The position numbers were made by a program, and so were the translations under genes. Source: DATLYH01 sp035575035 (GTDB lineage: Bacteria; Planctomycetota; Planctomycetia; Gemmatales; Gemmataceae). Taken from it: a stretch of DNA of 41,650 nt. Within the stretch, counting starts at the first letter, position 1, and every line of letters starts with the position of its first letter. Positions 7,943-14,012 of the stretch are shown here, one piece after another. The notes under the pieces were generated by a model. It did not search any database and was not told the DNA's origin. It worked only from the letters and a program-made list of their open reading frames with translations. Where the stretch lies: assembly GCA_035575035.1 (NCBI GenBank), contig DATLYH010000142.1:1-41650 (forward strand), in the 5' to 3' direction.

Positions 7943-9184
7943 TCACTCGCCCTTACCGCGGCCGTCGAGCAGCTTGTTGAGGCGCTCGTTCAGCTCCTCC
8001 TCAGCAGCCGGCGACCACAGGAAATCGTGCGGCGGTTTGAACCCCCCCTCCGCGGTGAATGTCGCCGTCGGCGCCGGGCAGAGCGACAGCGTTCCCAGCA
8101 CCTGCCCCTTCTTGATGGCCAACTCGAAGGCGCTGACCTGCTGAAGCTCCGCAGGGTCGAGCGTGCCGGGAGCGACCAGCGCCGGCCCATCGGTGACCAA
8201 CACGGTCTGGTCGCGGAGCAGCGGCGGCTGCACGGCGCCGGCCACCTGAGCGCGCACAGTCAGGTCACACAGGCCGGCCATGCCCGGCTCGCGGCTGCAA
8301 ACCAGGAAGTAGGGTCCCACCCGGGTCGCCCCGTCCGGCGGCGGCACCTGCCGCGACAGGCTTAGTTCTCCCTTGGGCGATTGCACCACAAAGCGGGCGT
8401 CGGAAACGCGCAGCGAGCGGAGGAAGTGGCGCTGCGAGATGGCCCGGATGCGCTGGCTGGCCAGGGGGCGGTCGCCGAGCATCCAGGTGGCCACCCAGGT
8501 GCCGATGCGGCGCGGGAAGCGGCGCGGCACCACCGTGATCAGCGCCTGTCGGCCGGCCAGCTGCGAGCTGCACAGTCGGGCCGGCACCGTGTAACTCGAC
8601 GAGCCGCGCTCGCAGCGAAACTCCACCTGCAGGTCGAGGTCCAAGAGCGGCACCAGGCTGGTGGGGCTGGTCAAAACGGCGCTGGCCAGCAGACCGCGGC
8701 ACTGCGTGGCGACGAACGTCTGACAGGCCACGCTCTCCTCACCCAGGCGGACGAACAGGGTGGCCATCTGCAAGCGCAGGCCCTGGATGAACTCCTCGCG
8801 GCCCAGGACCGGAAGGGTGAGCTGGCCAAGGACATGGTTGCGCCAGAGCAACTCGGCGGTGGTCGTGGTCGGCGGCGGCGCGAGACGGAAGAGGACGCGG
8901 TAGAAGTCTTCTCCTTCTTGGCGGCGCAGGCTATCGGTCGGCAGCGGCTCCTGACCGGGCAACCGCAACCGGAAGTCGGCTTTCCGCCGCCCCGCGCCCC
9001 CTTGCAGCCGCACCAGCGCCTCGACCACCACCGCCTCGGCGTTCCAAGGGATAGGCTGGTCGTGCAGCGTCAGGCCGGCTTTCTCATAGCGATAGTGCAG
9101 GGCCTGCGTCTGGGTGGCGGTCCGGTAAATCGGCCAGAGGTCATGCATCGCCCAGTCGCGCCAACGCTTGATCCAGGGCCACAT
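7943..9184 (-). CDS. Unknown 413-residue protein of the E1/E2/JAB operon
   Basis: I recognise no family. The ATG at 9184 follows GGAGGAACTCG and lies 44 bases inside the 3' end of the ThiF-like gene, so the two are translationally linked. There is no signal peptide or membrane segment. The N-terminal ~40 residues are Trp/Arg-rich (MWPWIKRWRDWAMHDLWPIY). The rest alternates short hydrophobic strands and turns (VVVEALVRLQGG, LLDLDLQVEFRC, ALITVVPRRF, ATFTAEGGF), suggesting an all-beta, possibly multi-sandwich protein. A C-terminal helix (AEEELNERLNKLLDGRG) follows. It is the last gene of the JAB-orphan-E2-E1 series, so it could be the substrate, an adaptor, or an effector of the conjugation system. 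That is inference from position only. Confidence 0.7.
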   Translation of the reverse strand: MWPWIKRWRDWAMHDLWPIYRTATQTQALHYRYEKAGLTLHDQPIPWNAEAVVVEALVRLQGGAGRRKADFRLRLPGQEPLPTDSLRRQEGEDFYRVLFRLAPPPTTTTAELLWRNHVLGQLTLPVLGREEFIQGLRLQMATLFVRLGEESVACQTFVATQCRGLLASAVLTSPTSLVPLLDLDLQVEFRCERGSSSYTVPARLCSSQLAGRQALITVVPRRFPRRIGTWVATWMLGDRPLASQRIRAISQRHFLRSLRVSDARFVVQSPKGELSLSRQVPPPDGATRVGPYFLVCSREPGMAGLCDLTVRAQVAGAVQPPLLRDQTVLVTDGPALVAPGTLDPAELQQVSAFELAIKKGQVLGTLSLCPAPTATFTAEGGFKPPHDFLWSPAAEEELNERLNKLLDGRGKGE

Positions 9185-9959
9185 CGAGTTCCTCCGACGA
9201 AGCCGGCGCCGGGCGGGCCTGGCAGATCAAGCACTCAGCCGAGCGCTGCACCCGGAACCGGTACGGCCTGAAGGCCTCGTCGAAAACGTCCGGGACCCGC
9301 TGCAGGGTCCACAACAGGCTGGTGAACCCCGGCTGATAACCGGCCGGGTCTTCCAATAGGGCCAGTGTCACCAGGGCGTGTAGGGAGGCGATGGCCTGAA
9401 TGGCGGCCTTGCTGGCAGGAATGGTCACCTCGTGGACCGCTCCCCCCGGCTGAGAATAATCGGGTGCCGGCGGTTTGTCCACGGTCACTGAGCGCTGCAA
9501 GTGGCTAGCGACACAGCCGTAGCACGGGCCGCCCGGCACGAACCAATGTACGAAACCGCCGATGCCCCCCGAGAGGACCTCACCCAGCGTCCACGGCTTG
9601 CCGTACCGCCGCATCAGCGCGTCCCAGTGAAACTTGGCCGGCTCGTTGTCCACGGCACAGACGCCGAGGTCCGCCTCGGCCACCGCCTGCTCGATGGCCG
9701 GCTGCGCCGCCGGGTCGAGCAGATCGCAGGTCAGCAGCCGGACTTCCAGGTCAGGCCGCCGCTCCCGGAGCCACTCTTCGGCCAACTCCGCCTTGGGCCG
9801 ACCGACCGCACTGGCCGGGAACAGATGGCGTTCCACGTTGTGCGGTTTGTATACGTCCGGCTCAATCAGGGTGATGCGCTGGACGCGGCTGTCGCGGGCG
9901 ATCAAGTCGAGCACGGCCATTCCACCGCTGCCGGCGCCGACCTGGATCAGGTGAGCCAT
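9141..9959 (-). CDS. ThiF/MoeB/E1-like adenylyltransferase
   Basis: A 272-residue E1-superfamily enzyme, expected to adenylate the C-terminus of a ubiquitin-like or sulfur-carrier protein with ATP. Seen: a Rossmann loop VGAGSGG (7-13); the acidic residue and Asn/Arg set in IEPDVYKPHNVERHLF (D35, N41, R44); Lys56; and Asp104 in CAVDNEPAK. Two Cys pairs, C146/C149 (PCYGC) and C243/C246 (CLIC), form the usual zinc site. The only other cysteines, C78 and C101, precede the normal position of the thioester Cys, so no separate catalytic Cys is evident. The ATG at 9959 follows GGAGGGAGC. Upstream codons back to 10034 translate a palindromic repeat and are rejected. Between the E2-like gene and the 413-residue gene, it is the core of a conjugation-type operon. 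Confidence 0.9.
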   Translation of the reverse strand: MAHLIQVGAGSGGMAVLDLIARDSRVQRITLIEPDVYKPHNVERHLFPASAVGRPKAELAEEWLRERRPDLEVRLLTCDLLDPAAQPAIEQAVAEADLGVCAVDNEPAKFHWDALMRRYGKPWTLGEVLSGGIGGFVHWFVPGGPCYGCVASHLQRSVTVDKPPAPDYSQPGGAVHEVTIPASKAAIQAIASLHALVTLALLEDPAGYQPGFTSLLWTLQRVPDVFDEAFRPYRFRVQRSAECLICQARPAPASSEELDVALDQALARLGDA

Positions 9960-9968
9960 TGCTCCCTC

Positions 9969-10041
9969 CATTGCAGATTTCAGATTGCAGATTGCAGATT
10001 GAAGAACCTCGCAGCTCAAATCTGCAATCTGCAATCTGAAA
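9969..10041. repeat. Inverted repeat between the E1-like and E2-like genes
   Basis: GATTTCAGATTGCAGATTGC with one further GCAGATT unit on the left arm is mirrored by AATCTGCAATCTGCAATCTG on the right, around GAAGAACCTCGCAGCTC. The arms are built from GCAGATT units and could form a long hairpin of ~70 bases that fills the gap between the two genes. The same units recur inside the coding region near 36715-36790, so this is a dispersed element and not a feature of this operon alone. Confidence 0.8.
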
Positions 10042-10467
10042 TCACTTCGCCTCGGGCAGCGGCCATTCGCCGGTCTCGTGCCAGATCTCGTAGCAAGCCA
10101 GCCAGCGCCAAGCGGCCTGGACGGCGAAGACGCAGGTCAGCCGCGACGGGTCCCAGCGGCTGGTCATGCGCGTACTCCCCTGGCGCCACAGGCAGAGGGT
10201 TTGCCCTTCCAGCAGGTGAGGGCAGTGCTTCAGCGGCGTCAGGACACGGGTTTCCGGGGGCACCGTGGGATAGCTGGAAACCAGCCGGGTTTCCAGCTGA
10301 TAGATGTTGTGGCCGGGCTTCAGACAGTAGCGCAACACCAGACTGGTGCCCTGGCGCGAAAGGCGAATCTTGAACGCGGGATCCCGGCCTTCGTTGTAGC
10401 GCTCGATCACCGGGATCTCGATGGTCAACAGTCGCCGCTTCCCGGCTTCGCTGTCGAGAAGGCCCAT
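10042..10467 (-). CDS. E2-like (UBC-fold) conjugating protein
   Basis: A 141-residue protein (from the ATG at 10467) with the layout of a ubiquitin-conjugating enzyme. An N-terminal helix leads to strands IRLSRQGTSLVLRYCL and YQLETRLVSSYPTVPPETRVLTP, where YPxxPP matches the E2 PYPxxPP segment. The active-site run HCPHLLEGQTLCLW parallels the E2 HPxxxxxGxICL signature, making Cys92 the candidate thioester cysteine. C-terminal helices begin TSRWDPSRLTCVFAVQAAWRWL, similar to the WSPxxT stretch of E2s. It should accept a ubiquitin-like protein from the ThiF/E1-like enzyme encoded next door. The start is uncertain: an ATG at 10478 is also in frame and no strong ribosome site is seen. Frames extending further upstream translate repeat DNA. 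Repeats flank the gene on both sides. Confidence 0.8.
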   Translation of the reverse strand: MGLLDSEAGKRRLLTIEIPVIERYNEGRDPAFKIRLSRQGTSLVLRYCLKPGHNIYQLETRLVSSYPTVPPETRVLTPLKHCPHLLEGQTLCLWRQGSTRMTSRWDPSRLTCVFAVQAAWRWLACYEIWHETGEWPLPEAK

Positions 10468-10479
10468 GGCGGAAACCAT

Positions 10480-10575
10480 GAAGGATGAACGATGAACGAT
10501 GAACGAGGTTGCTTGCTCGTTCACCGTCCATCGTTCCCCATTCGTGCAAGCGACCCGGCTTGCGAGCAAGCCGCA
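10480..10575. repeat. Short-unit repeat upstream of the E2-like gene
   Basis: GATGAACGATGAACGATGAA is followed by GCTCGTTCACCGTCCATCGTTCC, giving inverted GAACGATG/CATCGTTC arms. A second pair, GCTTGCTCG and CGAGCAAGC, spans the middle. The block fills the 109-base gap between the 60-residue gene and the E2-like gene, where a ribosome site would be expected. Confidence 0.65.
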
Positions 10576-10576
10576 A

Positions 10577-10759
10577 CTAGTAGTGGCACGGGACGGAACG
10601 GATGGCGTTGATCACCTCCTCGTCGGGCACCTCCTCACTGGTCCCCAAGAAGGTGGTATCGCGGCGGTCCATCAGGATGACCCGATCGTTCTCGGCGTTG
10701 CCGCGCAACGCGCTGATCAGTTGCCGTCGTTCCGTGTCGTTGAGGGGACGGAAGTCCAT
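10577..10759 (-). CDS. Small orphan protein (60 aa) of the E1/E2/JAB operon
   Basis: A 60-residue protein with a good start: AAGGAGAACGTCG precedes the ATG at 10759. Longer upstream frames lack this and overlap the JAB gene. The sequence has a charged N-terminal helix (DTERRQLISALRG), a strand (RVILMDRR), and a second helix after an acidic turn (EEVPDEEVINAIRSV), ending in PCHY. It sits between the JAB protease and the E2-like gene, where related operons often encode a ubiquitin-like modifier. However, it is short, does not obviously follow the beta-grasp strand order, and has no glycine near its C-terminus. It could be a regulator, a subunit, or a divergent modifier; I cannot choose between them. 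Confidence 0.65.
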   Translation of the reverse strand: MDFRPLNDTERRQLISALRGNAENDRVILMDRRDTTFLGTSEEVPDEEVINAIRSVPCHY

Positions 10760-10824
10760 CGACGTTCTCCTTCCTTTAAAAAGGATGGTCCCTCCTCCGG
10801 CCGGTTCACCGAAGGAAAAAGCCG

Positions 10825-11784
10825 TTAAGACGGAGCCGCCAGCTCGGCCAGTAGCAGGTAGACGCCGCGATCGACGCGGTCCTCCTGGCACTCCGCTGCC
10901 AGCAGCTCCCCGTCGCGCACCAGATAGTAACGAACCTCGTCCTCTGCCAACAAGACCCGCAGGGCTGTATTTGGTTCAGCCAACGGGATGTTGACAATCA
11001 GCCCTCGCGTCGCGTTCGCCTCCGCCAGATGAAAGGTCACGCCGGCCTGCTGACGGTAAAGACGGTCCAGCTGGTCGGCATGGCGCTCAATCACTGTCCA
11101 GACGGAGTGCAAAGCCCGTGCCAGATCCGGCCCGATGGTTAGCCCCACCGGTAGCGGCCGGTAGCCGGGGTCGCCGTGGCGCAGGGCGTACCACGACAGC
11201 GACAGTTCCCCCAGGCACTGCACATGGGGCCGCGGCTGCCAGGCGAACAGGGCGCCGTTGGCCGGTTCGCCGTCCGCGGTGCCGATGCCGAAGACCCCTT
11301 CGCCGCCGCGAACGTGGCGGACCCACTGATGGTCGCCCCGATAGTCCGCGTCGCTGGGATGGCGTAGGCTCCCCGGGTGCGTATGCACCACACCGAGGAT
11401 GGTCAGACGGCGGTCGCTTTGGCGGACAATGCGGCTGCCGACCTCCTGAGCCCGGCTGTTGAAGCGGACGTGGGCGACGCTGGCATCGCGCTCCGCACCG
11501 GCCGGCAAGGTGGCCAGCACGATTGCCTCGTTCACCTCCCGCAGGCCCATAAGTACCCAGCCGGTTTCCTCTTCTCCGCGGGCCTGTGCCCGGTGGGCCG
11601 CGTACTCCTCGAAGAGCGTGCGGCCGACGCCGTCGGTTAGCAGGACTCGCTGGAGGGGCTGATACCTGGCGGCTGGGCCAGCAGGAACCAGCCGCGGCCG
11701 CGCAGCGGGCTTCCGCTCGCGGAGTAGCGACCGGTTCAGGTCAGCGAGGAGCTGGTTGGCGGTGCTGACCAGGACCTGCAACAT
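10825..11784 (-). CDS. JAMM/JAB (MPN) metalloprotease
   Basis: A 319-residue protein with a complete JAMM zinc-protease motif: the upstream glutamate in EEETGWVLMG (Glu73) and HTHPGSLRHPSDAD, giving His134, His136, Ser144 and Asp147 in exact H-x-H-x7-S-x2-D spacing. Such enzymes remove or mature ubiquitin-like proteins. The JAB domain covers ~45-200. The remaining ~120 residues hold a helix (LARALHSVWTVIERHADQLDRL) and a C-terminal strand-rich part that I cannot assign. The ATG at 11784 follows GGAGAGG; an in-frame GTG at 11829 is possible. It is the first of five closely spaced leftward genes (JAB, 60-aa orphan, E2, E1, 413-aa unknown). A 232-base gap from the MBL gene suggests its own promoter. 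Confidence 0.9.
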   Translation of the reverse strand: MLQVLVSTANQLLADLNRSLLRERKPAARPRLVPAGPAARYQPLQRVLLTDGVGRTLFEEYAAHRAQARGEEETGWVLMGLREVNEAIVLATLPAGAERDASVAHVRFNSRAQEVGSRIVRQSDRRLTILGVVHTHPGSLRHPSDADYRGDHQWVRHVRGGEGVFGIGTADGEPANGALFAWQPRPHVQCLGELSLSWYALRHGDPGYRPLPVGLTIGPDLARALHSVWTVIERHADQLDRLYRQQAGVTFHLAEANATRGLIVNIPLAEPNTALRVLLAEDEVRYYLVRDGELLAAECQEDRVDRGVYLLLAELAAPS

Positions 11785-12016
11785 GATCCGCAACCTCTCC
11801 TGCAAGGGCGCCCTCTCTGGGGCACCCACGCCCGGGTGGGATTCCGTGCCGGCCCGGCCTTTGCGCCGTCAGAACTGCTCCCCGGACTCAACTGCTCCCA
11901 TCATACCCAGTCTATAAAGAACAGTCAAAGTTATCAGCGCTTTCGCAAGAGGCCATCTGCCACCGCGCCCCACTGCTTGGCACGGGCGGGCAGCTCCAGG
12001 GAGCAAACGTTGGTTC

Positions 12017-13075
12017 TCATACGTGCACTGTCATTCCTTCCCCGGCGAGGGCGAAGCGGCATTCGTTCGCCTTCCGGCCGGCACGCCGCAGCGCCTCACG
12101 CATCCGGCGCTGATAGTGACGTTCCAGGGCGACAAGCTCATCATCGCGGCGCAGCGGGTCGCGGTGACCGACGTGCAGGCAGCGCGCCTGCGCCCGCACC
12201 GCCGTCTCGACGCAGCCGCTGATCGTACTATGTCCCCAGCCGCGACGCGGCTGCCCTCCTTCCCCCGGCACCCGGACATCTCCCGCGTACTCCTGGTCCA
12301 GGAACTGCCCCTCCAGGTACAGCAGGTCGGCCCCGCGCGCGAAGTCGGCCAGGCCGCGATCCGGCACCTCGGGCTGCTCGTGGTCGGTGACGAAGACGAA
12401 CGAACGGCCGGCATTCTCCAGGCGGTAAGCGAGGCACCCGCCCGGGTGGTTCAGCGCGTAGGTCCGGATGTGCGTCGCGCCGATGCGGAACTCCCGGCCC
12501 GCCTCGATAGGCCGACGGCCGCGGATCGCCGTCATCTTGCTATACATCGTCGGGTAATGCGCCTTCAGGAAAGAGGCCAGGGTGTCGAGGACCTTCGGCG
12601 TTCCCCAGAGGATAAATTCATTGCGGGCATCGAAGTAAGGCGCGAAGAACGGACTCCCCAACAGGTGGTCGAGATGAGCGTGCGTCAGCAGGACATGGGC
12701 GGTCCGCGGTCCCTGGTAGGCGGGTGCATTCCAGCGCTGTTCGAGGCAAAGGCCCAGCTCGCGGGCACCGCTGCCGCAGTCCAGGATCAGCAAGGCATCG
12801 GGCGTTTGCACCTCGACGCAAGTGGTGTTGCCGCCGAAGCTCGACCGCAAATGGAACGGCAGGCAGCTCAAGACCCGTTCGCGGACCGCTGCACGCAGTC
12901 CCGGCCCGGGCTGGAGGTCCGCCAGCTGCCGGTGCCGCACCAGATGCTCGACGGCACCAACAACCTTGTCGAGGATGCCCGCAGGTTGAAGCGGCACGGG
13001 GAAGCTGCCGGTGGTGCCCCAGTAGGTGATGGTGAAGATCGGCCCGTCGGTCTTGCCTCTGGCTCTCGTGCTCAC
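12017..13075 (-). CDS. MBL-fold metallohydrolase
   Basis: A 352-residue metallo-beta-lactamase fold hydrolase. The metal-binding signature THAHLDHL is followed by further expected ligands: His in YALNHPGGCLAYRLE, Asp in FVTDHEQ, and His in CLHVGHRDP. The N-terminal strand FTITYWGTTGSFPVP and SSFGGNTTCVEVQTPDALLILDCGSG match the RNase Z/PhnP-like branch of phosphodiesterases. An unusual ~60-residue segment between the first strand and GGNTTC (VVGAVEHLVRHRQLADLQPG and on) is an insertion of unknown role. The GTG start at 13075 overlaps the rpiA stop (GTGA), so the two are translationally coupled. No ribosome site of its own is needed. The substrate is unknown. Confidence 0.85.
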   Translation of the reverse strand: MSTRARGKTDGPIFTITYWGTTGSFPVPLQPAGILDKVVGAVEHLVRHRQLADLQPGPGLRAAVRERVLSCLPFHLRSSFGGNTTCVEVQTPDALLILDCGSGARELGLCLEQRWNAPAYQGPRTAHVLLTHAHLDHLLGSPFFAPYFDARNEFILWGTPKVLDTLASFLKAHYPTMYSKMTAIRGRRPIEAGREFRIGATHIRTYALNHPGGCLAYRLENAGRSFVFVTDHEQPEVPDRGLADFARGADLLYLEGQFLDQEYAGDVRVPGEGGQPRRGWGHSTISGCVETAVRAQARCLHVGHRDPLRRDDELVALERHYQRRMREALRRAGRKANECRFALAGEGMTVHV

Positions 13076-13782
13076 GGTACGCTCCGGGAATCAGCCGACC
13101 GGCGCAGCTCATGGACGGCGCCGCCCTCAGCAACCAGCACCAGCGCGGCCGTCCCAAGGAACAGTCCGCAATCCACCACGCCCGGGATGGCGCGGAGGGT
13201 CCGTTCCAGCGCCGCCGGCTCCTCCGGCGGTGCCAGGGCGCAGTCCAGGATCCAGTTGCCATTGTCAGTGACGAATGGCTGGCCGTTGCTTAGCCGCAGT
13301 ACCGGTCTCAGTCCGCCGGGGACGGCGAGCTGCTCGATGCGCCGCCGACAGAACGGGGCGGCGAACGGTAATACTTCCACGGGCAGCCGGCCGCGCTGCC
13401 CCAGCCGATCGACCAGCTTCGCGCCGGTGATCAGGATGACCTGGCGGCGCGAGGCAGCGGCCACGACACGCTCGCGGACCAGGGCGCCGCCCCATCCCTT
13501 GATCAAGTTTAGGGTGGCGCGTTCCACCTCGTCGGCCCCGTCGATGGTGACTTCCAGCGGCTCGGCGGCGTCGAGGGTGTCGAGCGGGATGCCGACCTCG
13601 GCAGCCAGCCGGCCGGCGGCCTCGGAGGTGGGCACGGCCCGGACGCGCAACCCCTGGCGAACGCGCTCGCCGAGAGCACGGGTGAAGGCTGCCGCGGTGC
13701 GCCCGGAGCCCAGGCCGATGCGGCTGCCGTCCGGCACCAGCTCCAGCGCCCGGGCTGCCAGGGCGGCGAAGTCGTCAGTCAT
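13072..13782 (-). CDS. rpiA: Ribose-5-phosphate isomerase A
   Basis: A 236-residue RpiA, interconverting ribose-5-phosphate and ribulose-5-phosphate in the pentose phosphate pathway. Conserved blocks are in order: GLGSGRTAAAF (phosphate-binding, usually GLGTGSTA), PTSEAAGRLAAEVGIPL, the catalytic-region IDGADEV, KGWGGALVRERVVA (usually KGGGGALxREK), and GNWILDC. Length is close to the usual 220-235. The ATG at 13782 is chosen because it opens directly at the family's N-terminus; only a weak GAGGG lies upstream, and longer frames lack support. It is the first gene of the leftward block and overlaps the MBL hydrolase gene. Confidence 0.93.
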   Translation of the reverse strand: MTDDFAALAARALELVPDGSRIGLGSGRTAAAFTRALGERVRQGLRVRAVPTSEAAGRLAAEVGIPLDTLDAAEPLEVTIDGADEVERATLNLIKGWGGALVRERVVAAASRRQVILITGAKLVDRLGQRGRLPVEVLPFAAPFCRRRIEQLAVPGGLRPVLRLSNGQPFVTDNGNWILDCALAPPEEPAALERTLRAIPGVVDCGLFLGTAALVLVAEGGAVHELRRSADSRSVP

Positions 13783-14012
13783 GGCGGGCTTCCCTCTCGT
13801 AGGGATCAAGAAGGTGCCTGGCCCCCAAAGCGGCTCCGAGACTGCATTGTAAGACAGGCCCGAATCCCCCGACAAGCATGGTCATCCCGCACCGTTCCTC
13901 ATCCATCGCGGCCGCCGGGTGCATGGCTTGCACCCGGGCAGCGACCCGCTTAAAGTGATGCACGATACGCTCGACAAACTTACCATCTCATCGCTCGCTT
14001 CCGAGGTGCCCC

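Noticed and set aside
10577..10759. Calling the 60-residue protein a ubiquitin-like modifier
   Set aside because: No terminal glycine and no visible beta-grasp pattern; kept as an orphan with the idea reported as a question only.
12023..13852. 609-residue open frame on the + strand
   Set aside because: It lies antisense to rpiA and the MBL hydrolase gene, whose conserved motifs are clear. Its translation is low-complexity Arg/Ala/Pro, as expected for the opposite strand of GC-rich genes.
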